Source: Pseudomonas sp. ACM7
GTDB lineage: Bacteria > Pseudomonadota > Gammaproteobacteria > Pseudomonadales > Pseudomonadaceae
DNA: 59,938 nucleotides
Direction of reading: 5' to 3'
Assembly: GCF_004136015.1 (NCBI RefSeq)
Contig: NZ_CP024866.1
Coordinates: 1,369,495 to 1,429,432 of the forward strand
Of this stretch, positions 51,558 to 59,938 are shown in pieces. Within the stretch, counting starts at the first letter, position 1, and every line of letters begins with the position of its first letter. The notes under the pieces were generated by a model that made no database searches, had not been told where the DNA came from, and worked only from the letters and a program-made list of their open reading frames with translations. The position numbers and the translations under genes are program-made.

Positions 51558-53975
51558 ATGAGCGACCAGCAAGAATTCCCCGAAGACCCGAGCGAATACG
51601 CCGACCCAGAGAACGCCGAACACCCCTCCACCGGCAAAGGCCTCGCCCTGCCAGGCCAGAACCTGCCGGACAAGGTCTACATCATCCCGATCCACAACCG
51701 CCCGTTCTTCCCGGCCCAAGTGCTGCCGGTCATCGTCAATGAAGAACCGTGGGCCGAAACCCTCGACCTGGTGAGCAAATCCGATCACCACTCCCTGGCC
51801 CTGTTCTACATGGACACGCCCCAGGAAGATCCGCGCCATTTTGATACCTCGGCCCTGCCGCTCTACGGCACCCTGGTCAAGGTGCACCACGCCAGTCGCG
51901 AAAACGGCAAACTGCAATTCGTCGCCCAAGGCCTGACTCGCGTGCGCATCCGCACCTGGCTCAAACACCATCGCCCGCCGTACCTGGTAGAAGTCGAATA
52001 CCCGCACCAGCCCACCGAGCCGACCGACGAGGTCAAGGCTTACGGCATGGCGCTGATCAATGCGATCAAGGAACTGCTACCGCTCAACCCGCTGTACAGC
52101 GAAGAGCTGAAGAACTACCTCAACCGTTTCAGCCCCAACGACCCATCGCCGCTGACCGACTTCGCCGCCGCACTGACTTCGGCCACCGGCAGCGACCTGC
52201 AAGAAGTGCTCGACTGCGTGCCAATGCTCAAGCGCATGGAAAAAGTCCTGCCGATGTTGCGCAAGGAAGTCGAAGTCGCGCGCCTGCAGAAAGAAATCTC
52301 CGCCGAAGTTAACCGCAAGATCGGCGAGCATCAGCGCGAGTTCTTCCTTAAGGAACAACTCAAGGTCATCCAGCAAGAGCTGGGCCTGACCAAGGACGAC
52401 CGCAGCGCCGACATCGAGCAGTTCGAACAGCGCCTGGAAGGCAAGGTTCTGCCCGCTCAGGCGCAAAAACGCGTCGAAGAGGAAATGAACAAGCTGTCGA
52501 TCCTCGAGACCGGTTCGCCGGAGTACGCGGTCACCCGCAACTACCTCGACTGGGCAACCTCAGTGCCGTGGGGCGTGTACGGCGAGGACAAACTTGACCT
52601 CAAGCACGCACGCAAGGTGCTGGACAAACACCATGCCGGCCTCGACGACATCAAGGACCGCATCCTCGAGTTCCTCGCCGTCGGGGCCTACAAAGGCGAG
52701 ATCAGCGGCTCCATCGTGCTGCTGGTCGGCCCGCCGGGCGTAGGTAAAACCAGTGTCGGTAAATCCATCGCCGAATCCCTCGGTCGGCCGTTCTACCGCT
52801 TCAGCCTCGGTGGCATGCGCGACGAAGCCGAGATCAAGGGCCACCGCCGCACCTACATCGGCGCGCAACCGGGCAAACTCGTCCATGCGTTGAAAGATGT
52901 CGAAGTGATGAACCCGGTGATCATGCTCGACGAGATCGACAAGATGGGCCAAAGCTACCAGGGCGACCCGGCCTCGGCACTGCTGGAAACCCTCGACCCG
53001 GAACAGAACGTCGAATTCCTCGACCACTACCTGGACTTGCGTCTGGACCTGTCGAAAGTGCTGTTCATCTGCACCGCCAACACCCTGGATTCAATTCCCG
53101 GCCCGTTGCTGGACCGGATGGAAATTATTCGCCTGTCGGGTTACATCACCGAAGAAAAAATCGCCATCGCCAAACGTCACCTGTGGCCCAAGCAACTGGA
53201 AAAGGCCGGCGTGTCCAAAGGCAGCCTGAGCATCAGCGACAGCGCCCTCAAAGCGTTGATCGACGGTTACGCCCGTGAAGCGGGGGTGCGGCAATTGGAA
53301 AAACAACTGGGCAAACTGGTGCGCAAAGCCGTTGTGAAACTGATCGACGAGCCGAAAGCGGTGATCAAGCTCGGCCCGAAAGACCTCGAGTCCTCACTCG
53401 GCCATCCGGTATTCCGTAACGAGCAAGTGCTGTCCGGTACCGGGGTCATCACCGGGCTGGCCTGGACCAGCATGGGCGGCGCGACCTTGCCGATCGAAGC
53501 CACGCGCATTCACACCCTGAATCGTGGCTTCAAACTCACCGGGCAATTGGGCGATGTGATGAAGGAGTCGGCGGAAATCGCCTACAGCTACGTCAGCTCC
53601 AACCTGAAGTCGTTTGGCGGTGATCCGAAGTTCTTCGACGAAGCTTTCGTTCACTTGCACGTCCCGGAAGGCGCCACCCCGAAAGACGGCCCGAGTGCCG
53701 GCGTGACCATGGCCAGCGCCCTGCTCTCGCTCGCCCGAAACCAGGCGCCTAAAAAAGGCATCGCCATGACCGGCGAACTGACGCTGACCGGGCATGTACT
53801 GCCGATTGGCGGCGTGCGCGAAAAGGTAATTGCGGCGCGGCGGCAGAAGATCTTCGAATTGATTCTGCCGGAGCCTAACCGCGGTAGCTTTGAAGAATTG
53901 CCGGATTATCTGAAGGAAGGGATTACCGTGCATTTCGCCAAGCGCTTTGCGGATGTGGCGAAGATATTGTTCTGA
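51558..53975 (+). CDS. lon: Lon-type ATP-dependent serine protease
   Basis: Cytosolic AAA+ protease of 805 aa from ATG 51558 (an upstream in-frame ATG at 51543 is less likely). An acidic N-terminal tail is followed by the substrate-binding LON domain (VYIIPIHNRPFFPAQVLPVI). Walker A is GPPGVGKTSVGKS (about residue 390), Walker B MLDEIDKMG. The protease domain has the catalytic dyad S713 (DGPSAGVTMASALL) and K756 (REKVIAARR). The N-terminal tail suggests it may be the second, stress-related Lon of pseudomonads (AsrA-like) rather than the housekeeping copy; this was not tested. A sigma-32-type promoter precedes it. Confidence 0.94.
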   Translation: MSDQQEFPEDPSEYADPENAEHPSTGKGLALPGQNLPDKVYIIPIHNRPFFPAQVLPVIVNEEPWAETLDLVSKSDHHSLALFYMDTPQEDPRHFDTSALPLYGTLVKVHHASRENGKLQFVAQGLTRVRIRTWLKHHRPPYLVEVEYPHQPTEPTDEVKAYGMALINAIKELLPLNPLYSEELKNYLNRFSPNDPSPLTDFAAALTSATGSDLQEVLDCVPMLKRMEKVLPMLRKEVEVARLQKEISAEVNRKIGEHQREFFLKEQLKVIQQELGLTKDDRSADIEQFEQRLEGKVLPAQAQKRVEEEMNKLSILETGSPEYAVTRNYLDWATSVPWGVYGEDKLDLKHARKVLDKHHAGLDDIKDRILEFLAVGAYKGEISGSIVLLVGPPGVGKTSVGKSIAESLGRPFYRFSLGGMRDEAEIKGHRRTYIGAQPGKLVHALKDVEVMNPVIMLDEIDKMGQSYQGDPASALLETLDPEQNVEFLDHYLDLRLDLSKVLFICTANTLDSIPGPLLDRMEIIRLSGYITEEKIAIAKRHLWPKQLEKAGVSKGSLSISDSALKALIDGYAREAGVRQLEKQLGKLVRKAVVKLIDEPKAVIKLGPKDLESSLGHPVFRNEQVLSGTGVITGLAWTSMGGATLPIEATRIHTLNRGFKLTGQLGDVMKESAEIAYSYVSSNLKSFGGDPKFFDEAFVHLHVPEGATPKDGPSAGVTMASALLSLARNQAPKKGIAMTGELTLTGHVLPIGGVREKVIAARRQKIFELILPEPNRGSFEELPDYLKEGITVHFAKRFADVAKILF

Positions 53976-54002
53976 CGGTGATGTAGCGACAATACGACCG
54001 CC

Positions 54003-54070
54003 ATCGCGAGCAAGCTCGCTCCCACAGGTTTATCACTGTCCCCTGTGGGAGCGAGCTTGCTCGCGAAGAC
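54003..54070. repeat. Inverted REP pair
   Basis: ATCGCGAGCAAGCTCGCTCCCACAG and CTGTGGGAGCGAGCTTGCTCGCGA separated by about 15 bp, after the Lon-type gene. Confidence 0.9.
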
Positions 54071-54180
54071 GTCGGCACTGACGACGCTCAACTCTCGGCC
54101 ACCTCAGGCGTTGCCGTCACACTTTGTCTCATCTTCAGTTATGCTCGCCGTTCGTCGTGAATGCCGGAGCCACTGACCTT

Positions 54181-54573
54181 ATGTCCCCCACCCGCCTGTT
54201 TGTCCCCCTCGCCCTCTCCTTGCTGGCCGCGTGCGCCACGCAACCGAAACAGAACGTGACCGTGGAAAAACAAAGCGAATGCCCGGTAAAACTGCACAGC
54301 GGGCAAAACCTGATTCTGACCCTGCCGAGCAACCCGACCACGGGTTATCGCTGGGCTATCCAGGATTCGGCCGGTGGCGTATTGCGCGCGCTCAGCCCCG
54401 AGGTCTACAGCAACCCGCAAGACGCGGGGATCGTTGGCAGCGCCGGCCTCTCGACCTGGCGCTTCCAGTCCTTCGCCGCTGGCACGGGCCGTTTGCGCCT
54501 GACCTACTCACAACCCTGGGCACCGGAAGTCCCGGCCGTGGAAACCTTCGACTGCGCAATCTCGGTTAACTGA
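54181..54573 (+). CDS. Chagasin-like (I42) cysteine-protease inhibitor lipoprotein
   Basis: Predicted lipoprotein of 130 aa from ATG 54181 (the frame runs to 54124 without a signal). MSPTRLFVPLALSLLAACAT carries a lipobox LAAC. The mature part has the three inhibitor loops of the chagasin family: NPTTGYRW, GSAGLSTWRF and SQPWAPE. Bacterial members block papain-type cysteine proteases, perhaps as protection from host or self enzymes. The next gene starts 2 bases after its stop. Confidence 0.88.
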   Translation: MSPTRLFVPLALSLLAACATQPKQNVTVEKQSECPVKLHSGQNLILTLPSNPTTGYRWAIQDSAGGVLRALSPEVYSNPQDAGIVGSAGLSTWRFQSFAAGTGRLRLTYSQPWAPEVPAVETFDCAISVN

Positions 54574-54575
54574 TC

Positions 54576-55211
54576 GTGGGCTGGCTGATTCTGGCGCTGA
54601 TGGGCGCGGTGACGTTCCTCTACGGCGTCAGCGTGCATGCTGCGTTGCTCTGCCTGCTGGTCAAGCCATTGCCGGTTCTGGCCTTGCTCGGCTGGTTGCA
54701 TGACGCACCGCCCAGCGAATATCGGCGCTGGATCAGCCTTGGATTGATTTCCTCCCTGCTCGGCGATGTGTTGCTGGCGTGGCCGGTGGATTTGTTTGTG
54801 TTTGGTCTTGGGGCGTTTTTGGTCGCCCACTTGGCGTATCTGAAAGCCTACTTGAGCGATTGCCGGCGGTTGGCGCTGTTGCCATTGGTGATTGCCTTGG
54901 GTGTTGGCGCGGTACTGTTGGGGATTTTGATTTCCCACGGACTGGGCCCGTTACTGATTCCGGTGATTGTTTACGGGTTGGCCATTAGCGCGATGCTCTG
55001 GCGGGCGCTGGCTCGGCTCGGGACCGAAGTGCCCAAACGCTCGGCGCTGCTGGCGGCGGCAGGTGCGGTGGCGTTTGTGTTTTCCGACAGCGTGATTGGC
55101 ATCAGTCGCTTTGTTGCGCCGTTCGATGCGGCGCCTTATGTGATCATCCTCAGCTATTGGTTGGGGCAATGGGGGATTGCGGCGTCGGCGTTCGGCCAAA
55201 AACCGCGCTGA
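54576..55211 (+). CDS. YhhN-family membrane protein (lysoplasmalogenase-like)
   Basis: Integral membrane protein of 211 aa starting at GTG 54576, with about eight TM helices. LVKPLPVLALLGWL, GLISSLLGDVLLAWP and FSDSVIGISRF are YhhN/TMEM86 family motifs with conserved Asp residues. Eukaryotic and some bacterial members cleave the vinyl-ether bond of lysoplasmalogens; the substrate in Pseudomonas is unclear. Tightly linked to the chagasin-like gene and followed by a REP pair. Confidence 0.85.
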   Translation: MGWLILALMGAVTFLYGVSVHAALLCLLVKPLPVLALLGWLHDAPPSEYRRWISLGLISSLLGDVLLAWPVDLFVFGLGAFLVAHLAYLKAYLSDCRRLALLPLVIALGVGAVLLGILISHGLGPLLIPVIVYGLAISAMLWRALARLGTEVPKRSALLAAAGAVAFVFSDSVIGISRFVAPFDAAPYVIILSYWLGQWGIAASAFGQKPR

Positions 55212-55215
55212 ATTC

Positions 55216-55280
55216 ATCGCGAGCAAGCTCGCTCCCACAGGGATAGCGCTGTACTTGTGGGAGCGAGCTTGCTCGCGATA
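55216..55280. repeat. Inverted REP pair
   Basis: ATCGCGAGCAAGCTCGCTCCCACAG and GTGGGAGCGAGCTTGCTCGCGAT separated by about 15 bp, between the YhhN and cmoA genes. Confidence 0.9.
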
Positions 55281-55400
55281 GCGGTGTCACTGAAGAAGCA
55301 GACCTTGGATCCTGTCAGGTGGTTTATCAGACAACCCGCGCATCCCCCCGTCAATTTGGCTAAAATGCCAGCCTTTTCCACCTAAGCCGCTGGAACCGCC

Positions 55401-56144
55401 GTGAGCAAAGAACCCGATCGCCTTTTCGCCCAGCCTTTGGCCCAGGTGCCTGACTTCGCCTTCAACGAGGACGTGGTGCGGGTGTTTCCGGACATGATCA
55501 AGCGCTCGGTGCCGGGTTATCCGACCATCGTTGAAAACCTTGGCGTGCTCGCCGCGCAGTTCGCCCAGCCAAACAGCGTGCTTTACGACCTGGGTTCGTC
55601 CCTCGGTGCCGTAACCCAGGCCTTGCGCCGACACGTACGCACCGACGGCTGCCGCGTCATCGCTGTGGATAACTCGGCGGCGATGGTCGAACGCTGCCGC
55701 GAATACCTCAACGGTCAGGACTCGATGTTCCAGGAGTTGCTGCCGGTCGAAGTGATCGAAGGCGACATCCTGGCCCTCGAATTCCAGCCAGCCTCGGTGG
55801 TGGCGCTGAACTTCACCCTGCAATTCATCGCCCCGGAGCAGCGCACCGCGTTGCTCTCGCGTATCCGCCAATCGCTGTTGCCCGGTGGCGCGCTGATTCT
55901 GTCGGAGAAGCTGCGCTTCAACGACCTCGAAGAACATGCGCTGCTCACTGACCTGCATGTCGCGTTCAAACGCGCCAACGGCTACAGCGAACTGGAAATC
56001 GCCCAGAAGCGCAGCGCCATCGAAAACGTCATGAAGCCCGACAGCCTCGAAGAACACCGCGAGCGCCTGCTGGCCGCCGGGTTCTCGAAAGTCGTGCCGT
56101 GGTTCCAGTGTCTTAACTTTGCCTCGTTGATTGCCTTGCCATGA
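55401..56144 (+). CDS. cmoA: Carboxy-S-adenosylmethionine synthase
   Basis: Cytosolic enzyme of 247 aa with a GTG start. [39 protein letters not shown] and [17 protein letters not shown] are highly conserved in CmoA. It converts SAM and prephenate to carboxy-SAM, the donor for the tRNA modification cmo5U34. The stop overlaps the cmoB start (ATGA), so synthesis of the two is coupled. Confidence 0.97.
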   Translation: MSKEPDRLFAQPLAQVPDFAFNEDVVRVFPDMIKRSVPGYPTIVENLGVLAAQFAQPNSVLYDLGSSLGAVTQALRRHVRTDGCRVIAVDNSAAMVERCREYLNGQDSMFQELLPVEVIEGDILALEFQPASVVALNFTLQFIAPEQRTALLSRIRQSLLPGGALILSEKLRFNDLEEHALLTDLHVAFKRANGYSELEIAQKRSAIENVMKPDSLEEHRERLLAAGFSKVVPWFQCLNFASLIALP

Positions 56145-57097
56145 TTGATCTGTCCCCCCTCGCCCGCCGTTTGGCCGGCACGCCGCTGGCCGACTGGGCC
56201 AACACTCTGCAGCGTCAGCTCGACAAGAAAATGGAAAAGGGTCACGGCGATCTGGAGCGTTGGCAGAGTGCGCTGGACGCCTTACCGAAGATCCAGCCGA
56301 GCGAAGTTGATTTGCTCAACGGTCTGACGCTGGACACCGATTGCGACGACGAAACCCGCGCTCAAATGCGCACCGCGCTGATGGGTTTGTCACCCTGGCG
56401 CAAAGGGCCGTTCGACCTGTTTGGCGTGCACGTCGACACTGAATGGCGTTCGGACTGGAAGTGGTCGCGGGTTGCACCGCATCTGGATCTGAAGGGTAAA
56501 CGCATCCTCGATGTCGGCTGCGGCAATGGCTATTACATGTGGCGCATGCTCGGTGCCGGGGCCGACAGTGTGATTGGTGTTGACCCGAACTGGCTGTTCT
56601 TCTGTCAGTTCCAGGCGGTGCAGCGTTACCTGTCCGAACCCAATGCCTGGCACCTGCCGTTTCCCTTCGAAGATCTGCCGCCGAATCTGGAAGGCTTTGA
56701 CACGGTGTTTTCCATGGGCGTGTTTTATCACCGTCGTTCACCGATCGAGCATTTGCTGGCGCTGAAGGATTGCCTGGTCAAGGGCGGTGAATTGGTGCTG
56801 GAGACGCTGGTGATCGAGGGCGATCAGCAGCAGGTGCTGGTACCGGAAGACCGTTATGCGCAGATGCGCAACGTGTGGTTCCTGCCGTCGGTACCGGCGC
56901 TGGAGCTGTGGCTGCGTCGCGCCGGGTTCACGGATGTTCGCTGTGTGGACGTGAGCGTGACGACGGTCGAGGAACAGCGCGGGACGGAGTGGATGAAGTA
57001 TCAGTCGTTGAGCGATTTCCTTGACCCGGAAGATCACAGCAAGACGGTTGAAGGGCTGCCGGCGCCGATGCGTGCCGTCATCGTCGCCCGCAAGTAA
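56141..57097 (+). CDS. cmoB: tRNA U34 carboxymethyltransferase
   Basis: Cytosolic enzyme of 318 aa. [40 protein letters not shown] SAM fold ([17 protein letters not shown]) and [20 protein letters not shown] identify CmoB. It transfers the carboxymethyl group of carboxy-SAM to 5-hydroxyuridine-34 in several tRNAs, widening wobble decoding. Coupled to cmoA upstream; downstream is a REP pair. Confidence 0.97.
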   Translation: MIDLSPLARRLAGTPLADWANTLQRQLDKKMEKGHGDLERWQSALDALPKIQPSEVDLLNGLTLDTDCDDETRAQMRTALMGLSPWRKGPFDLFGVHVDTEWRSDWKWSRVAPHLDLKGKRILDVGCGNGYYMWRMLGAGADSVIGVDPNWLFFCQFQAVQRYLSEPNAWHLPFPFEDLPPNLEGFDTVFSMGVFYHRRSPIEHLLALKDCLVKGGELVLETLVIEGDQQQVLVPEDRYAQMRNVWFLPSVPALELWLRRAGFTDVRCVDVSVTTVEEQRGTEWMKYQSLSDFLDPEDHSKTVEGLPAPMRAVIVARK

Positions 57098-57128
57098 ACC
57101 CCCGATCTCCTGACCGAAGGAGATCAAC

Positions 57129-57236
57129 ATGTGGGAGCGGCGGTGCGACGATTCGACTTGCTCGCGAAAGCGGTGGATCAGTCGACATGTCTGTTGAATG
57201 TTAATCCGCATTCGCGAGCAAGCCCGCTCCCACATT
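57129..57236. repeat. REP pair with an insertion-bearing left arm
   Basis: The right unit is a normal TTCGCGAGCAAGCCCGCTCCCACAT. The left unit reads GTGGGAGCGG-CGGTGCGACGATTCGA-CTTGCTCGCGAA, so the REP core is split by 16 bases that form their own imperfect stem. Confidence 0.8.
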
Positions 57237-57246
57237 AGTTCGGTGT

Positions 57247-57744
57247 TTAGTCTGTTGGTTTGGTTCTTCGGGCCTTGAAGAACTCGCTCAACACCGCCCC
57301 GCACTCCTCGGCCAACACTCCGCCTTCGTACAGCACCCGGTGATTCAAAAATCCCTGGGTAAAAAACTGCCCCTGACTCTGCACAATCCCGGCCTTCGGC
57401 TCCAGCGCCCCATACACCACTCGCGCAATCCGCGAATGCACGATCAGCCCGGCGCACATGCTGCACGGCTCAAGCGTCACGTACAGCGTGCTGCCGGGCA
57501 GACGATAGTTGCTGGCGGCCAACGCCGCCGCGCGGATCGCGACCATCTCGGCGTGAGCACTCGGGTCGTTGCCGCTGATTGGGCAGTTGAAACCCCGACC
57601 GATGATTTCACCGTCCTGCACCAGCACCGCGCCCACCGGCACTTCACCCAGCGCCGCGCCTTGGGCGGCCAGGGTCAGGGCTTCGCGCATGAAGTCACGA
57701 TCTCGGCTGCGGTCGATGATTGCGATGGGACGTATCTGACGCAT
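57247..57744 (-). CDS. tadA: tRNA-specific adenosine deaminase
   Basis: Zinc enzyme of 165 aa. The deaminase motif is clear: H64-A-E66 (SAHAEMVAIRAA) and P-C94-x-x-C97 (EPCSMCAGLIVHSRI), with E66 as proton shuttle. GEVPVGAVLV and NCPISGNDPSAH are typical of TadA. It converts A34 of tRNA-Arg(ACG) to inosine. It overlaps the multicopper oxidase stop by one base (TGATG), so it probably shares its transcript. Confidence 0.95.
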   Translation of the reverse strand: MRQIRPIAIIDRSRDRDFMREALTLAAQGAALGEVPVGAVLVQDGEIIGRGFNCPISGNDPSAHAEMVAIRAAALAASNYRLPGSTLYVTLEPCSMCAGLIVHSRIARVVYGALEPKAGIVQSQGQFFTQGFLNHRVLYEGGVLAEECGAVLSEFFKARRTKPTD

Positions 57745-59120
57745 CAGGCCACCTCGATGGCGGCCATCAGGCCGGTTTCCATGTGATCGATCACATGGCA
57801 GTGGAACATCCAGATCCCAGGGTTATCCGCCACCAGCGCCACTTGCGCGCGTTCGTTCTTGCCCAGCAAGTAGGTGTCAGTGAAGTACGGTATGACCTTG
57901 TGCCGGTTCGAGGCGATGACCTTGAAGCTCATGCCGTGCAGATGAATCGGGTGTTGATACTGAGTCATGTTTTTCAATTCGAAAATGTAGCTCTTGCCCT
58001 TCTCGAGCTTGGCAATCGGGCGGTCGGCGCAGGTTTTATCGGTGATGTCCCAGGCCTTGCCGTTGATCTGCCACAGGCTCGGCGGCTTGCCATTGTCGAC
58101 ATTCACCGACACCGAGCCTACCCATTCGAAATTGAAGTTGAGTTTCTCGGCATTGGCCAGGTCCGGCTCGGCCACCGGGTTGGCGGGCAGCGCGGGCGGC
58201 CATTCGGTCGGTGCATCGGTGTTCGCCACCGAACGGAACGTGCCAAGGCGAACCGGTCCGTTGCGCAGGGACAGCTCTTCACCGGCCGGCGGTGCCTTGA
58301 TCGCCAGGCAAATGCGCATGCCCGGGCCGAGCCAGTATTCCTTGCCCAACGGGCGCGGTTCGATGGGGTTACCGTCCAGCGCGTAGATCTGCGCTTCGAC
58401 GCCAGGGATGTTGAGTCGGTAGGTCAGGGTGTTATCGAGGTTGAGCAGGCGCACCCGGGTGATCTGCCCGGCGGGCAATTCGATCACCGCTTGCGAGACG
58501 CCATTGATGGTCGACAGGCGCCCCGCCGTGCCACCACGGGCCGCTTCGCGAGGAATACTGAACGCGACAAAAGCGCCCTCTTCATCGACGTGCCAGCTCT
58601 TGAGGCTCACAGTCTTTTCGTACTTGAAGCCGGTAGGCTCGCGCTCTTCGATGATCAACGGGCCGACCAGCCCGCGACCGAGTTCTTCGCTGCTGTTCAC
58701 ATGCGGGTGATACCAGTAGCTGCCGGCGTCGGGCACGCGGAATTTGTAGTCGAAGTATTCGCCCGGCAGCACTGGAAGCTGCGAGACGTAGGGCACGCCG
58801 TCCATTTCCAGCGGCAGGCGAATGCCGTGCCAGTGAATGGTGGTCGCCACCGGCAGGTGGTTGATGAAACGTACCCGCAGCCATTCGCCCTGACGCACGC
58901 GCAACTCGGTGCCCGGCGCCGACGGGCCGAACGCCCAGGCTTCGGTCTTGTGCCCGGCCACCAGTTCAACGTCCAGCGGTGCGGCGATCAGCTCGTAGTC
59001 GTGGCCCGCGTCGGCGTCGGCCATCTTGCCCAACCAGTACCGCGACGCGCCCCCCGCTCCGACACCAACGACAACAAGACCGGCCAGGCCACCGAGGATT
59101 TGGCGACGGGTAAAGGACAT
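57744..59120 (-). CDS. Multicopper oxidase, Tat-exported
   Basis: Periplasmic laccase-like oxidase of 458 aa from ATG 59120, chosen because it yields a twin-arginine signal (MSFTRRQILGGLAGLVVVGV) and follows GAGGTAG. The longer frame to 59228 adds no known sequence. Three cupredoxin domains carry the copper sites: HWHGIRLP, YWYHPHVNS, HPIHLHGMSF and MFHCHVIDHMETGL, which also supplies the type-1 Cys. It probably oxidises Cu(I) or phenolics with oxygen. The substrate cannot be stated; no long Met-rich loop like that of CueO is seen. Confidence 0.92.
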   Translation of the reverse strand: MSFTRRQILGGLAGLVVVGVGAGGASRYWLGKMADADAGHDYELIAAPLDVELVAGHKTEAWAFGPSAPGTELRVRQGEWLRVRFINHLPVATTIHWHGIRLPLEMDGVPYVSQLPVLPGEYFDYKFRVPDAGSYWYHPHVNSSEELGRGLVGPLIIEEREPTGFKYEKTVSLKSWHVDEEGAFVAFSIPREAARGGTAGRLSTINGVSQAVIELPAGQITRVRLLNLDNTLTYRLNIPGVEAQIYALDGNPIEPRPLGKEYWLGPGMRICLAIKAPPAGEELSLRNGPVRLGTFRSVANTDAPTEWPPALPANPVAEPDLANAEKLNFNFEWVGSVSVNVDNGKPPSLWQINGKAWDITDKTCADRPIAKLEKGKSYIFELKNMTQYQHPIHLHGMSFKVIASNRHKVIPYFTDTYLLGKNERAQVALVADNPGIWMFHCHVIDHMETGLMAAIEVA

Positions 59121-59475
59121 GAACTCAACTACCTCACGTATCAGCGACTGGCCCGTGGGCCTGTAAAAGGCGAATACGATACACCTGCGGATGAGAAACA
59201 GTAAGGGCGACGCGGCGGATGGCCGCACTCAATTCATGGCAGATACCCTGTGGGAGCGAGCTTGCTCCCGTTCGTCTGCGCAGCCGTCGTGAAACCATCC
59301 AGCGCGATAAGTCAGATGCAATGCGATTGCAGAATTTGGGGCCGCTTCGCTGATCGTTATTTAGTCGCCATGACTCAGGGAATTACCCTACATCCATTTC
59401 CACCTTTCCCGACTTCTTTCCTGATCGATCCCCCGCAAAGTCCCCGCGCCTAATTTTCTGCGCCAGGGATTGCTC
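59121..59475. other. Non-coding region before the RHS-like gene, with a single REP
   Basis: Contains one REP unit (CTGTGGGAGCGAGCTTGCTC, about 59248-59272) without a partner. The oxidase promoter lies at the left. CTGATCGTTATTTAGTCGCC near 59350 is AT-richer and could include the promoter of the right-edge gene. No other gene is seen. Confidence 0.45.
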
Positions 59476-59523
59476 ATGTTCGACTCCTTTACTCCAGCAA
59501 CTTCGTATTTTTCGGGGCGTTGA
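59476..59523 (+). CDS. Possible 15-residue ORF coupled to the next gene
   Basis: ATG 59476 preceded by CAGGGATTG encodes MFDSFTPATSYFSGR; its TGA (59521-59523) overlaps the next ATG in TGATG. It could be a leader for translational coupling, or chance. Confidence 0.3.
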   Translation: MFDSFTPATSYFSGR

Positions 59524-59938
59524 TGGAGCACGTCCCCCGCATCGAGCAGGAACTCGACAGTTTCCCGAACACCCTTTCGCTCTATCGCGAACAGCTCAAG
59601 TACTGGTTCAACCGGGCCGCCGACAAGGCCAGTCACGCGGCTGATTTGCCTTCGTTGATGGGTATGGAGCGAATCATAAGTTTCGGCAATGCCAGCACTG
59701 CGGTGAGCAGTGGCGACGACGATTTTTTCTCCTCCGTGGTGCAATGCCCGAAGGGTGGAGAGCTAGAGATCGAGAGCAAGTTTGAATCGGTTTATGACAT
59801 TCCCGTGGGGAATATTCAGGTCGATGTGATTGCCAGCGATAGCGGCGAAAAGACGTCGGTCACCCTCGATAAAAACGGCAAGGGAACGTTCACCGGTACA
59901 CCCGGCAAGTTCTACCGCGTTCACGTTCACCACGAAGT
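59523..59938 (+). CDS. Probable RHS-type polymorphic toxin, N-terminal part (3' end outside window)
   Basis: An open frame runs from ATG 59523 to the window end: 138 full codons. It begins MEHVPRIEQELDSFPNTLSL and includes QLKYWFNRAADKASHAADLP, an IISFGNASTAVSSGDDDFF stretch and a beta-rich part (IPVGNIQVDVIASDSGEKTS, GKGTFTGTPGKFYRVHVHHE). Recollection of Pseudomonas RHS proteins with a similar N-terminal region before their DUF6531/RHS repeats supports the call, but the diagnostic repeats lie outside the window. The protein could also be another large secreted toxin. Confidence 0.5.
   Translation, partial: MEHVPRIEQELDSFPNTLSLYREQLKYWFNRAADKASHAADLPSLMGMERIISFGNASTAVSSGDDDFFSSVVQCPKGGELEIESKFESVYDIPVGNIQVDVIASDSGEKTSVTLDKNGKGTFTGTPGKFYRVHVHHE

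Overview
The window reads as chromosome of a fluorescens-group Pseudomonas. The evidence is high GC with long dense genes, tightly overlapping ATGA gene junctions, many Pseudomonas-type REP palindromes (GGGAGCGAGCTTGCTCGCGA, GTAGGAGCTGCCGCAGGCTGCGAT and GAGCTGTCGAGTGAAACGAGG families) arranged as inverted pairs, and markers such as membrane PQQ glucose dehydrogenase, CmoA/CmoB, TadA and a Lon-type protease. No rRNA, tRNA, CRISPR array or prophage was seen. The only transposon trace is the C-terminal end of an IS110-type transposase at the left edge.

Layout. 1-10.3 kb: IS110 remnant, a response regulator with a degenerate HD-GYP domain (-), then a compact + strand signalling operon: two REC-GGDEF-EAL proteins, a di-haem cytochrome c peroxidase, a DAHL-type membrane histidine kinase and a REC-HisKA-HATPase protein. 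10.5-15.9 kb: putrescine-type APC permease, C-N hydrolase, divergent LuxR regulator, FMN-binding glutamate-synthase-like protein, and a small monooxygenase gene broken by TGA. 15.8-21.8 kb: a minus-strand O-antigen or lipid-linked-sugar glycosylation locus made of two successive gtrA-gtrB-glycosyltransferase cassettes, each preceded by the same roughly 50-bp element. 22-24.7 kb: OpgC-like acyltransferase and an amino acid permease. 25.4-33.8 kb: an atypical class A penicillin-binding-like protein and a giant LRR-NEL E3 ubiquitin ligase effector. 33.9-39.5 kb: a complete CS1-type (class 5, alternate chaperone-usher) fimbrial operon. 40-42.4 kb: YqjI/YqjH-like PadR regulator plus ferric reductase with an 18-bp palindrome, a Pr6Pr membrane protein and a VF530 protein. 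42.7-46.8 kb: OprB-type sugar porin and Gcd. 46.9-51.2 kb: a minus-strand cluster of cupredoxin, EAL phosphodiesterase receptor, DUF3034 outer-membrane-type protein and a truncated-haemoglobin lipoprotein. 51.5-59.1 kb: Lon-type protease with a near-consensus heat-shock promoter, chagasin-like inhibitor, YhhN protein, cmoAB, tadA and a Tat-exported multicopper oxidase. 59.5 kb to end: the 5' end of a probable RHS-type polymorphic toxin.

Working together. Two independent loci pair periplasmic redox metalloproteins with c-di-GMP enzymes: di-haem peroxidase with kinases and GGDEF/EAL proteins, and cupredoxin plus exported haemoglobin with an EAL receptor. These are the best candidates for undescribed sensory systems. 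The gtr, OpgC, fimbrial and RHS loci, with the NEL effector, make up surface and interaction functions. OprB and Gcd form the periplasmic glucose oxidation route. All functional statements rest on sequence motifs and family knowledge. No database search was run.
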